A stretch of DNA of 64,000 nucleotides from Dehalococcoidia bacterium (GTDB lineage: Bacteria; Chloroflexota; Dehalococcoidia; SpSt-223): contig BPIC01000002.1 in NCBI GenBank assembly GCA_026003895.1, forward strand, positions 682,001-746,000. The letters run 5' to 3'. The notes under the pieces are model-generated. The model was not told where the DNA came from and did not search any database. It worked only from the letters and a program-made list of their open reading frames with translations. Shown here in pieces: positions 17,890 through 27,308 of the stretch; position 1 is the stretch's first letter; each line of letters opens with the position of its first letter. The translations under genes and the position numbers were made by a program.

Positions 17890-20115
17890 GTGCAAGGTCA
17901 CCTCGGTTCTTCTCACCAAACGGCGGTGATTGCGGCGCTGCTGCACGACATCGGCGTGCTTGCCCAGCGATCCTCGGATAGTGCGGGTCCAACGACCGGC
18001 CACGCGGCCCTCGCCGCGGCATTTGTCGCCGAGCGAGCACCTGCCCCGTTCCGTGCCGCCTCAACCGCCATCCTCGCTCATCACCGACCCGACGACCGGA
18101 TGAGCCGTCTCGTAGCGGCGGCCGATCGGCTCGCCGCCGGCGGACCCGACGACGAGGACGCCGGCCGCCCGATTTTGCAGCGCCGCTCGCCGTTCTCGCA
18201 GCTTACCCTCGGCCTCGCCGAGAATGCGCCCGGGCGCCCGGCAACGTTCTTTCCCGTTGGCCCGTTGACGGCAGAGCTCGAGGATCTCACGCCCCGCTCC
18301 GCACCGCTCGAGCGGGAGGATGTCCGACGCCGGCTGCTCGCCCTCGCCGAGATGATCGCGACCGAGCACACCACGGCATCGAGTCCGGATTTCGCCGCCT
18401 ACGTCGAAGGGCTGCTCGATCTCGTCTGGCGGACAGCGGCCCTCGTCCCGGCGCCAGCGCGCGAACCGGCAAATGACATCTCGTTAGCGGCACACCTTCA
18501 GGTGAGCGCCGCGCTCGCCGCCTGTCTGGCGGCCGATGGCGTTGAAGACCCCCAGCTTGATGCAATTGCGGCGGGCGATGACAGCGCACTCGATGCGCCG
18601 GTAGCGGTGCTGCTGGCCGCTCGGTTTTCGCGCTGCCCAGCACATCCCGGTGACGCGCTCTCGCTCGAGGGTCTTCAAGCTCGCTCGTTCCTCGACGCTG
18701 AGCTAACTGCTGCGATCGGTGACTGGCTCCTCACCTCTCTGGGCGTGCCAGCAACCGGGCGCCTCGCACTCGCTGCGGACTCGTTCTTGATGCTGCTCCC
18801 GCAGACGGCCGCGCAACGTTTGCCCGAACTGACGCACGAGATCGAGCGACGGCTCCTCGACGCCGGGGGCAACATCGTCATGACGGTTGCCAGCACCTCA
18901 GTCACTGGCCGGGAAGTGAGCCGCGGCATTGGCCCAGCGATGGACCGGCTGCGAGCGGGGCTCGAGCGGAATGCTGGCCGACCGTTCGGCTCGCTGAGCG
19001 CTGTTGAGCACAGCCGGTTGTTCGCTCCCTACGACCCGGCGGACGATGAACCGGCCGAACACTATGCTCAGTTCGCCGCGGCGCTGTCCGACGCTCGCTT
19101 CCTGCTCATCGAGACGGTGGCACAGGTCGACGGCCCATCGAGCATCCAACGCTCACTCGCGGCGTTTGGCCGCCGCGTCACCCCGCTTGCCGGCGTTCCA
19201 GTGGACGACCTTGGAGATGGCGTGACGGCCGCTCAGCTCGCGCGGCTTGGCGGCGTCGGGCCGCACGATCCGGCAGCGCGGGCCTGGGCCGTTCGACAAC
19301 GCGTACCCGTTTCGCTCGGCTCGCGGCCAGCGATTCGACCAGCCGCCGGGCCCGCCGGCATGGCTCTGCTCGAGGTCGACCTCGATTTTTCGACCGACCT
19401 TCTCGTCGCAGGACATGCGGAGGCCCCGCTCGCCCGTCTGGTCGATGTGCTGCAGTTGCTTGGTCACTTCTTTTCGACCGTTGGTCCGGCGGCGGCGGAG
19501 CGTCAAGCTACCGGCGGTCTCCCCGTGGTAGACCGCACCACCGACGGAGTAACCCTCGCTGGTCGACCCGACGAGCTGCCACGGCTCGGGTTTGCGCTCG
19601 CCCAAAGCTTGGGCGCCCTCGCGAACGACCATCCGGCGGTCCGCCTGTCCGCTGCGGTTGGCGACCGGTTTGGTAGCGCGGAGGCGCAACGTCGAGCGGT
19701 TCACGCTCGGTTGCGAACGAATGCCAAGCAGTACCGGCGTGGTCGTGGTCCGACGCGCGTGGGCCGAGATAAGGGCGCAATTACGTTTTTGGGCGCAACG
19801 GTGGGCTGGGAAGAATTTCGCTCGGTTTGGGAGCGTTTCAACCGCCTTACGGACCTCGTGACGAAGCGACGAGTTCCCAGCCGCCTGATCGCAGTTGCTC
19901 GGGCAGGCGAACTGGCGAGCAGCCGTGGCGCGTGGTCGTGGCGGGCGACCTTTGCGCTCCGAGAGCTTGCGCGGAACGGTCGGCTGCCCGACGCCGACGC
20001 CGCCAACTTGACGAACGAACTGGCCCGGCCGGACGCGGCCGCGCGTCTCGCGCTCGCCGCCCGCTGGGCCGAGCAAGCGCTCAGCAGTCAATCCGCGGAG
20101 GCACGTCATGAATGA
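17890..20115 (+). CDS. cas10: type III-A CRISPR Cas10/Csm1, cyclase motif degenerate
   Basis: Large subunit of a Csm effector, 741 aa from GTG 17890 (AGGGA five bases upstream). An N-terminal HD domain keeps its residues: H19-D20 in ALLHDIGVL, H38, and H64-H65 in ILAHHRPDD, so ssDNA cleavage looks possible. Palm 1 shows the Csm1 pattern (SLEGLQARSFLDAEL, then LALAADSFLMLLP). Palm 2 keeps VDLD (about residue 500) but the cyclic-oligoadenylate motif GGDD is replaced by TTDG at 550-553, in perfect alignment with the flanking family pattern (VDRTTDGVTLAGRPDEL). The C-terminal D4-like part follows. Loss of signalling is inferred from the motif. csm2 overlaps the 3' end by 8 bases. Confidence 0.9.
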   Translation: MQGHLGSSHQTAVIAALLHDIGVLAQRSSDSAGPTTGHAALAAAFVAERAPAPFRAASTAILAHHRPDDRMSRLVAAADRLAAGGPDDEDAGRPILQRRSPFSQLTLGLAENAPGRPATFFPVGPLTAELEDLTPRSAPLEREDVRRRLLALAEMIATEHTTASSPDFAAYVEGLLDLVWRTAALVPAPAREPANDISLAAHLQVSAALAACLAADGVEDPQLDAIAAGDDSALDAPVAVLLAARFSRCPAHPGDALSLEGLQARSFLDAELTAAIGDWLLTSLGVPATGRLALAADSFLMLLPQTAAQRLPELTHEIERRLLDAGGNIVMTVASTSVTGREVSRGIGPAMDRLRAGLERNAGRPFGSLSAVEHSRLFAPYDPADDEPAEHYAQFAAALSDARFLLIETVAQVDGPSSIQRSLAAFGRRVTPLAGVPVDDLGDGVTAAQLARLGGVGPHDPAARAWAVRQRVPVSLGSRPAIRPAAGPAGMALLEVDLDFSTDLLVAGHAEAPLARLVDVLQLLGHFFSTVGPAAAERQATGGLPVVDRTTDGVTLAGRPDELPRLGFALAQSLGALANDHPAVRLSAAVGDRFGSAEAQRRAVHARLRTNAKQYRRGRGPTRVGRDKGAITFLGATVGWEEFRSVWERFNRLTDLVTKRRVPSRLIAVARAGELASSRGAWSWRATFALRELARNGRLPDADAANLTNELARPDAAARLALAARWAEQALSSQSAEARHE

Positions 20116-20608
20116 GGCGCCTGAACGACGAGCCGGTCCGCCCCGCGGCGGTCCACGGCCGGGCGGCCCACCCCGCGGCGAGGGTCGGCGGCCGGTGGAG
20201 CCGTTTCGCCCAATCGACACGAATGACTTGCGTGCCATCGTGGTGGACGGCAACACCGTGACGATGATTCACGAGGCACAGCGCCTCGCGCGCGCACTCG
20301 CTGGCGAACGGCTCGAAGCTCGTCAAGCCACGAGCGCGGCGCTCCGAATCGTCTGGGGTGAGCTTCGTCGCATCGAGCTCGACTGGCCCGATACCGCAGG
20401 ACGCGACCTACCCCTTCTCAAGCCAAAGCTCGCCTATCTTGCCGGGCGAGCGGGAGGGGCCGGGCGAGGTGTCGGCGATGTGCAGCAAACGCTCGGTCCG
20501 GCGATCGACCTCGTTGGAGACGACCGTGACCGCTTCGATCATCTCGCGCAGTTCGTCGAAGCGCTGATGGCCTATTACTACGCCGGCCCGCAATTTGGCG
20601 GGCGCTAA
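20108..20608 (+). CDS. csm2: type III-A small subunit Csm2 (Cas11)
   Basis: A 166-residue protein with the helical Csm2 core from about residue 50 on: EAQRLARALAGERLEARQAT, then IVWGELRRIEL, LPLLKPKLAYLAGRA and FDHLAQFVEALMAYYYA, which are the family's diagnostic segments (LKPKLAY in particular). Csm2 lines the belly of the Csm complex and contacts target RNA. Unusual is a 35-residue N-terminal extension of Arg/Gly/Pro repeats (RRAGPPRGGPRPGGPPRGEG) that looks like an RNA-binding tail. It starts inside the end of cas10 (ATG 20108). Confidence 0.85.
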   Translation: MNEAPERRAGPPRGGPRPGGPPRGEGRRPVEPFRPIDTNDLRAIVVDGNTVTMIHEAQRLARALAGERLEARQATSAALRIVWGELRRIELDWPDTAGRDLPLLKPKLAYLAGRAGGAGRGVGDVQQTLGPAIDLVGDDRDRFDHLAQFVEALMAYYYAGPQFGGR

Positions 20609-20623
20609 CGCAGGAGGACCGAC

Positions 20624-21433
20624 ATGCCCGACGGGACGGCATCGACGCTATACGGGCGCATCATCGTTCGCGCGGTCGTCCAAGTCGAAACCGGGCTGCA
20701 TGTCGGCGCAGGCACGACAGGCGCAATCACGGGCCTCGACTTTCCCGTGATCCGCGATCCGCTCTCCGGGCAGCCGTATCTTCCCGGTTCGTCCTTGCGC
20801 GGAAAGATGCGCGCCGAGACCGAGCGAGTGCTTGGCCTGACGCCGAATAGTGCGGGGCGGGGTGGCGTTCAGTTCTACGTCCCGTCCAGCCGCGAAGAAT
20901 ATGAGTCGAACCCGATCGGTCGGTTGTTTGGTGTTCCTGGGGCGCGCGCGTTCGCCGTCGATGGCTCGGCTCGCCTCGTCGTGCGCGACGCGTTTCTCAC
21001 GCCCGAGAGTGCGGCGGCACTGAAGCGGGCGCGCACCGAGTTGCCATTCACCGAAGTCAAGGCCGAAGCGTCGATCGATCGGGTCACCGCCGAAGCCGTT
21101 CCCCGTCAGATCGAACGGCTGCCGGCCGGGGCACGCCTCGGACCAGCGGAGATGATCTACAGCATCTTTTCGCCCCGTGACCTAGCCGATTTCGCATGGG
21201 TTGCTCGAGGCTTGCAACTCGTCGAGGACGATTATGTCGGCGGCCACGGCTCGCGCGGGAGCGGCAAGGTGCGATTTGTCGAAATCGACGTCGACCTTCG
21301 CTCTCGCGCCGGGTACCGTGGCGAGACCGGTGCGACCTTCGAAAAACGCCGCTACGCCGATGTGCCGGCGCTGCTTGCCAACTTGGACGAACTCACCGGC
21401 GCAATTCGGTCGGCATTGGCGCTGCCCGCGTGA
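20624..21433 (+). CDS. csm3: type III-A backbone RNase Csm3 (Cas7)
   Basis: Repeating backbone subunit (269 aa) that binds crRNA and cuts target RNA every 6 nt. The RAMP pattern is complete: LHVGAGTTGAITGLDFPVIRDP with D39 at the place of the catalytic Asp, then QPYLPGSSLRGKMRAE, FGVPGARAF and RLVVRDAF. ELPFTEVKAEASIDRVTAEA is the Csm3 signature, and the Gly-rich loop is VGGHGSRGSGKV. Target RNA cleavage therefore looks intact. A GGAGGACC ribosome site precedes ATG 20624. Csm4 overlaps the stop. Confidence 0.93.
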   Translation: MPDGTASTLYGRIIVRAVVQVETGLHVGAGTTGAITGLDFPVIRDPLSGQPYLPGSSLRGKMRAETERVLGLTPNSAGRGGVQFYVPSSREEYESNPIGRLFGVPGARAFAVDGSARLVVRDAFLTPESAAALKRARTELPFTEVKAEASIDRVTAEAVPRQIERLPAGARLGPAEMIYSIFSPRDLADFAWVARGLQLVEDDYVGGHGSRGSGKVRFVEIDVDLRSRAGYRGETGATFEKRRYADVPALLANLDELTGAIRSALALPA

Positions 21434-22359
21434 ACGCGACGCTCCTGCGGCTTGTGCCGCGCGGACCCTTTCACTTCGGCGTGGACCCGTCTGGAGAACC
21501 TTCGCCAACCGTCGGCTCCGACTCGCTGTTCAGCGCCCTGTGCCTCGCCATGCGCGACTTGTTCGGCCCGATGCGACTGGCGAGCTTTTTCCGGATTATT
21601 CGCAGCTCGTCGGATGCGCCACCCCTTCGGTTCTCGAGTGCCCTTCCCTACGCGGGAGACGTTCTTTTCCCACCAAATCCTGCGGGAGAGGGCTGGATCT
21701 CGCAGCGGTTGTTCGAGGCGGCGGTCAACGGCGAACCCCTCGGTGAGGTTCACCGCGCCCAAGATGGCCGGCTTATGGCCTCCCGCGCCGAGCGCTTACC
21801 TCCCGGTCCCGTCTGGGTGGTCGAAGAGGTTCGGCGAGCCCGGGTCTCGCACAGAGGCGCCGAGCCGTTCACCGATCGTTTGATTCGGTTTGCCCCAGGC
21901 TGCGGCCTCGCCATCATCGCGCAAATCGATGCCGATTGGCGCGACGATATTCTCGCTGCGATGCGCTCGCTCGGCGATTCCGGACTCGGTGGGCGACGTA
22001 GCTGGGGAGCCGGCCAGTTCGATCTGGGAGTGGAGCCGTTCGAGATCCGTGAGCCGGATCGGCCCGGTCGCTATTGCACGTTGTCACTCTACCTGCCATC
22101 TGCTCGGGAGCTGGAAAGCGGCGTCTTGAATGAGCCGGCGCGCTATCGCATCGAGGAGCGGAGTGGCTGGACCGCTGGTTCGTCCGGCAGCGTTCGACAC
22201 CGGTCCATCCGCATGCTGGCTGCGGGCAGCGTGCTCGCCGCTCCGGCCGGCCGGCCGCCGATCGGGCGGTTGGCAGACGTCACCCCCGCCGGGTACCGCG
22301 ACCACGAGGTGTTTCGCGCTGGCTGGGCGCTGCCAGTCGGCATGGCGGGAGCCGCATGA
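21430..22359 (+). CDS. csm4: type III-A Csm4 (Cas5-like)
   Basis: A 309-residue RAMP protein that caps the crRNA 5' end in Csm complexes and contacts Cas10. It starts NATLLRLVPRGPFHFG, shows the family's SDSLFSALCLAM segment near residue 34 (helix after the first strands) and has the G-rich loop GLGGRRSWGAGQFDLG near 190. The start GTG 21430 overlaps the csm3 stop (GTGA), indicating translational coupling. The frame is intact over its full length. Confidence 0.88.
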   Translation: MNATLLRLVPRGPFHFGVDPSGEPSPTVGSDSLFSALCLAMRDLFGPMRLASFFRIIRSSSDAPPLRFSSALPYAGDVLFPPNPAGEGWISQRLFEAAVNGEPLGEVHRAQDGRLMASRAERLPPGPVWVVEEVRRARVSHRGAEPFTDRLIRFAPGCGLAIIAQIDADWRDDILAAMRSLGDSGLGGRRSWGAGQFDLGVEPFEIREPDRPGRYCTLSLYLPSARELESGVLNEPARYRIEERSGWTAGSSGSVRHRSIRMLAAGSVLAAPAGRPPIGRLADVTPAGYRDHEVFRAGWALPVGMAGAA

Positions 22360-23882
22360 GCGCTCACGTTCGACACTTTCGCCTCATCCTCGACGTGGTG
22401 ACACCGCTTGCGATCGGCACCGGTGGACCCGACTTGCTGCCCGAGTTTGACTATTTGGCCAGCGAGGGCGCTCTCCTCGTCTACGACCTGACGAGCGGAC
22501 CGCGTGATGGCAATGGGCGCCTGATCGGCATGCCGGAGCCGGTTTACCGTCTGGTGTTCCGGGGTAGCAGCGCCCCGGGGCCCATCCGCCCAGTCCTCAA
22601 GGATCTTGGTTCAGCGCCCTACATTCCGGGAAGCGCAGTCAAAGGGGCGCTTCACACCGCAGTCGCCGCAGTCTTGCTGGAACGGGAGCGTTCCGCCGGC
22701 CGGCCGGTAAAGAAGGACGAGCTCGCGCCATCCGCCCGGTTCGCCGGCCAGCCCATTGAGCGCCGCCTCTTCGGCGCCCAGCCGCGTGCAAGCGGCCTGC
22801 GGGCATTGCGAATCAGCGACCTCCGCCCATTGGAGGCGGTTCGCCTCACGCTTACCGCGGTCCGCACCTTTGGACAGGAAGACGGGTCACTTGCCGCTCT
22901 CTCGGAAAGGGTGGCAGCGGAGGCGATCGCGCCCGGCGCTCGTTTCTCCGGTTCCCTCACCATCGACGACGCCCTCCTGAGACTGGACCAGCCACGGTTT
23001 GAGGGTGTGCCAAATCGCACGGTAATCGCCGAGGTGGTCGCCCTGGCACGGGAAGACGGTCTCCGTCGTGCTGCGGCGGAACGTGCCTACTTCGCCTCGG
23101 CCGGCGCGAGCGTCCTCACAGCGTTCTACGATGGACTGGTAGCAGCAGCGAGCGCGGCAAGCGAGACCACGTTCTTGGTGCAGCTCGGCTGGGGAGCAGG
23201 GTGGGACTCGAAGTCGTTTGGGCCGGCGCTCTTCGCCAGTCCAGATTGGCCGTCAATCCGAGCGGAGTTCTTCGCAGGCCGGGTGGAACGTGGACGGCCC
23301 GTCGAGCGCGGTCGACCGGCTCAACGGGGGCCGCGGCGCCACAACTCGTGCGCCGAGCGGCTTCCCCGCCACGCGGAAGCTGGTCGAACGAAACGGTGGC
23401 GCGGCGCTGCCGCTGGGGTGGGCGCTGGCCACACTCGTTGCGCCCGACGCGCCGCTTCCGGAACGTCTCTCTTTGCCTGTCACGTGGGAAGACGATGCCT
23501 TCGCCGAGGTCGAACGAGTTCCCGCCGGCGCCGCGGCTCCTAGCCGCGGTCCTGAGCGGCCCGAGCCAGCGACGCCGTTCGCCGCACTGCAGGCGCTCCT
23601 CACCCCGAGAGACGCGCCGCCGGCCCAAGAAACGGCCGCGCCACCCACGCCGATTCCGCGGATATCCGACCGCAACCTCAAGGTCGGCATGACCCTCGAC
23701 GGCGAGATTGTCGCGGTCGAGCCTACACGGCTCTTGGTCGACGTCGGGCGGAGCAATCCGGCGATTCTCGACGCGCAGACCGTCGGTGGGGGGAACTTGT
23801 CCGCTCGCTTCAGCGTGGGCCAGCGCCTCCGTGTCCGAGTGATCACGCCTCCACCGTTTCTTCCGCGATCCGCCTCGCCTAG
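22356..23882 (+). CDS. csm5: type III-A Csm5 with C-terminal S1-like domain, frameshifted
   Basis: Begins ATG 22356, overlapping csm4 (ATGA). The first frame gives the RAMP core: DVVTPLAIGTGGPDLL, then PYIPGSAVKGALHTAV (crRNA-binding Csm5 signature) and FLVQLGWGAGWDSKSFG. After about 23326 the protein continues in the +1 frame with GFPATRKLVERNGGAALPLGWA, the classic Csm5 end, so a one-base shift, probably in the G5 run at 23326-23330, splits the gene. The +1 frame then adds a Pro-rich linker and LKVGMTLDGEIVAVEPTRLL...FSVGQRLRVRV (about 23680-23845), an S1/OB-type RNA-binding fold. No stop follows in that frame before the next gene; TAG 23880 is in the first frame, so a second error is likely and the end is uncertain. 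Confidence 0.8.
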
Positions 23883-23952
23883 CCGCATCGTGCCACGTTT
23901 GAGACGTGATACGCTTTCTCACGTAGAGTGCGACCCACGCCGAGGAGGAGCC

Positions 23953-26374
23953 ATGCGGGAAGCAGCGTTGCTTGAGGTCTTGCCCTCCCCCGACGAGCTC
24001 GCTGCGCTCGACTCAATCCAGCGCCGAGTGCTGTGGCTGGCCACGAACATCGTCCATCACGCGAACAATGTTCGGCCGGATGTCGACGGGACGAAGGTAG
24101 AGGGGGGCATCAGGCGTCATCGGCGTCGATGGTCTCGATCCTTACGGCGCTCTACTTTGCCTTCTTGCGGGCCGGCGACCGAGTTGCCGTGAAGCCAGCA
24201 CGCCGCGCCCGCCTATCATGCCGTTCAGTATTTGCTCGGCAACCTTGAGCGGCGCTATCTCACCACGCTCCGGAGCTTTGGCGGCCTGCAGGCCTACCCC
24301 AGCCGCACGAAAAGACCCCGATCCGGTCGACTTCTCGACGGGATCCGTTGGGTCTGGGCGCCGCCCGCCCCGGCCTTTGCAGCGCTCACCGACCGGTACC
24401 TGCAGTTGCATTTCGGCGCCCCAAGTGGCCGGCGTTATGTCGCGTTGGTAGGCGACGCCGAGTTGGACGAGGGGCAATGTCTGGGAGGCGGTCACCGAAG
24501 AGCATCTCCGCGACCTCGGCAACATCATTTGGATCGTTGACCTGAAATCGGCAGAGCCTCGATTCGAGTGGTGCCGGGGATTCGCGCCCGCCAGCTCGAG
24601 GCCATCTTTCGGGATAGCGACTGGCACGTCGTCGAAGCAAAGTACGGTCGACGATTGCAAGCTGTCTTCGCCGGGCCCGGCGGCGAGGCGCTGCGCCGCC
24701 GCATCGACGACATGAGCAACGAGGAGTATCAGGCGGCAATTCGCCTGCCGGGCGCGATCTGCCGGGAACGGTTTATTGTCGGCGCAGACGACCCGGCCGG
24801 CGTCGAGCGAGCTCTCTCGCCGTTCGCCGACGACGACGTTCCTGGGTTGGTCAGCGACCTCGGCGGACAGCGACATCGCCGAGCTGCTTCGGTGTGTTTC
24901 ACGAAGCCGTATCCGTCCCGGATCGCCCGAGCGTTGTCTTTGCCTACACGATCAAAGGCTGGGGGCTGCCGATCGCCGGCCATCCGCTCAATCACTCGGC
25001 CTTTGTTGACGAGCAAGCAGATGCAGGGAGCTTGCTGTCAAGCTCGGGATTCCGCCAGAAGAGGATGAATGGCCCCGCTTCCCGCCGGGTAGTCCGGAAG
25101 CGGATATCTGCCAGAGAAGCCGCGGAACGGCTGCGCGGCCCCACCCACACGACCGGCCGCCGCCGGCGCTGACGCCCAACGACATTCCCGAGAGCATTGG
25201 TCATCAACCGCTGGCGGTCACGTCAACCCAGGAGACACTCGGGTCGGCTCTTGGTCGAACTCTCTCGGCTGCCGACGTTGGGGGCGCGGGATCGTCACCG
25301 TTGCTCCGGATGTTTGCCGTCTCGACCAATCTTGGCGGCTGGATTAATCGCGTCGGGTGTCTTTAGCGCGGACCGGAGAGGGATAGCTTCGAGCCGAGCC
25401 CGCAGCCCGTTCGCTGGCAGCCGGGCCCTCGCGGCCAGCACATCGAGCTCGGTATCTCGGAGATGAACCTCTTTCTCCTGCTCGAGCAGCTCGGCCTCTC
25501 AGCCGAAATGCAGGGGGAACTCCTGCTGCCCATCGGCACGGTCTACGACCCCTTCGTCCTTCGCGGCCCTCGACGCCTTCATCCATGGCCTGTACTCCGA
25601 AGCGAAGTTCATCGTCGTCGGGACGCCGTCCGGAATCTCGCTAAGCCCGGAAGGTGGGTGCGGCACCAGTCAACCGTGACTCCATCGCTCGGCATCCGAG
25701 CTCCCGAATCTCATCAGCTATGAGCCGTCGTTCGCCCGTGAGGTCGAGTGGATTTCTCTTGGAAGGCGCTGCGTCAGTGTACCGACCGCCTTCACGGACG
25801 GGCGAGGTACCTGCGGTTGTCGACCAAACCGTTGGCGCAACAGCTCATCGAGCCTGCGCTGACGCGACTGGGCGAATCGACCCTCTCCGGCGGCACGTGC
25901 TAGCCGGAGGCTATCGCCTCGTCGACGCGCGGCACGACGCACCGGAGACGGACTGGGCCGCGATGGTGCAAATCGCGGTTGCCGGAGCGATGGCTCCTGA
26001 GGCAATCGAAGCGGCTCGCCGATTGCATCGGGAGGGGGTCGCGGCCAATGTGCTTGCAGTCACGAGTGCCGACCGGCTCTACGCCGCACTCGTTGCTGGC
26101 CGCCGGCGAGAGTTGGCAGGACAACCCGGTGGCTTTGGCCAGCTCGAGACTCTGCTGCCGCCAGACGAGCGGAGGGGCCCCGATCGTCACGGTGGCGGAC
26201 GGCGCGTCGCACGCCCTCACCTTCCTTGGCGGCGTTTATGGTGCGCCGGTGGTGCCCCTTGGCGTCGATCAGTTCGGCCAATCGGGCACACGAGCCGATC
26301 TCTATCGCCAGTATGGCATTGACGCCGACGCGATCGTCGCCGCCGCGTTCTCCGCACTCGACTTGGTGCAGTGA
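23953..26374 (+). pseudogene. homodimeric pyruvate dehydrogenase E1 (AceE-like), many frameshifts
   Basis: GAGGAGG precedes ATG 23953. Pieced together across about ten shifts, the protein is a thiamine-diphosphate E1 of the AceE type: ALDSIQRRVLWLATNIVHHAN, GGHQASSASMVSILTALYFAF, YVALVGDAELDEGNVWEAV, NIIWIVDLNRQSLDRVV (the ThDP-binding GDAELDEG...N motif), VVFAYTIKGWGLPIAGHPLNHSA, and a C-terminal part ending GVYGAPVVPLGVDQFGQSGT. Each fragment is conserved and free of internal stops; only the frame changes, some shifts at G6 or other runs (e.g. 24105). It is either a young pseudogene or badly called sequence. Its TGA overlaps the GTG of cas6. Confidence 0.8.
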
Positions 26375-27303
26375 CCGAGCGGACGGGGTTACGCGTCCGC
26401 CGGCTTGGGGCACGCCTGCTCGCGTTGGACGATGTTGACCTTGGTCACAATCCAGGTTCGGCGCTCCGGGGAGCCCTCGCGGCCGCCCTGCGTGATCGCC
26501 GATGCGATGACGATGCGACATGGAACTCGAGCCATCGGCGACATTGCCCAGCGTGTTTGTTCCTCGCTGGCGCTGACCCGGCGTGGCCACGTGGCCGGGA
26601 CCTGCCACGTCCCTATACCATCGAACCCGTGACGCCACGCGTCGCCGCCGGCGAACAATGGAGCTTCAGCCTCACCCTGATCGGCCCGGCGATCGAGCTG
26701 AACGAGGCCGTGATCGATGCGGTCGAATTGGCGGCTGCGCGAGGGATTGGGCGCGGTCGCGGCCGCTCGGTCCTCCTCGAAGCAGTATGGCTTTCCCCGA
26801 TCGATGACTTGGGTGCTTCCGTCGCTGACGACGAGCGCATCACTGCCTCGACGGAGCCGGTTGAGACCCTCACCATTGCATTTCGTACGCCGCTGCGGCT
26901 GACACACCGGGGCAAGCTGGTCCGATCGCCCAATCTCGAGGTGTTGGTGCAACGGCTGCTCGAACGCCTCGAAGCGCTGAGTTTGCTTTATGGCGACGAC
27001 CCACCGCCTCCTGCGGTGTGGCGGGCGCGTCGGGCAGCGGTCCAGCCCGTTGCTCAAGGCGCGGTGCTGGAGCACGACGCAACCCGCTGGCATGACGCGT
27101 GGAGTGGGTCACGCCGGAGCGGTACGATCACGCCAACGGGCGGTATCGTCGGCGAGGCACGCTGGCGTGGCGATCTCACCGCTCTTATCCCTTGGCTTCG
27201 CTGGGGCGCAGCCGTTCATGTCGGGAAGAACGCCGTCAAGGGCGATGGCTGGATCGCACTCAGCGCGGTTAGCGCCTCGCCGCCCTCTAGACGCGGGGAA
27301 TGA
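26371..27303 (+). CDS. cas6: CRISPR pre-crRNA endoribonuclease Cas6
   Basis: A 310-residue RAMP protein of the PF10040-type Cas6 group that cuts repeat RNA to release crRNAs. Recognisable parts are the early helix GSALRGALAAALRD, the Cys-containing segment HRRHCPACLFLAGADP (equivalent to the CLYARLFEP region), AARGIGRGRGRS, a second-ferredoxin start TIAFRTPLRLTHRGKLV, and the C-terminal glycine-rich WLRWGAAVHVGKNAVKGDGW. Catalytic residues vary in this group and are not assigned. GTG 26371 overlaps the stop of the E1 gene. It converges with the next gene 6 bases away. Confidence 0.87.
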   Translation: MTERTGLRVRRLGARLLALDDVDLGHNPGSALRGALAAALRDRRCDDDATWNSSHRRHCPACLFLAGADPAWPRGRDLPRPYTIEPVTPRVAAGEQWSFSLTLIGPAIELNEAVIDAVELAAARGIGRGRGRSVLLEAVWLSPIDDLGASVADDERITASTEPVETLTIAFRTPLRLTHRGKLVRSPNLEVLVQRLLERLEALSLLYGDDPPPPAVWRARRAAVQPVAQGAVLEHDATRWHDAWSGSRRSGTITPTGGIVGEARWRGDLTALIPWLRWGAAVHVGKNAVKGDGWIALSAVSASPPSRRGE

Positions 27304-27308
27304 CCTCA

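Noticed and set aside
19153-20256. Long open frame on the minus strand opposite cas10
   Set aside because: Arg/Gly/Pro-rich with no family; it mirrors the codon bias of cas10 and has no ribosome site.
23953-26374. E1 as a functional part of the CRISPR system
   Set aside because: Position and overlap are suggestive, but the sequence is a metabolic thiamine enzyme and is broken; no known role in type III immunity.
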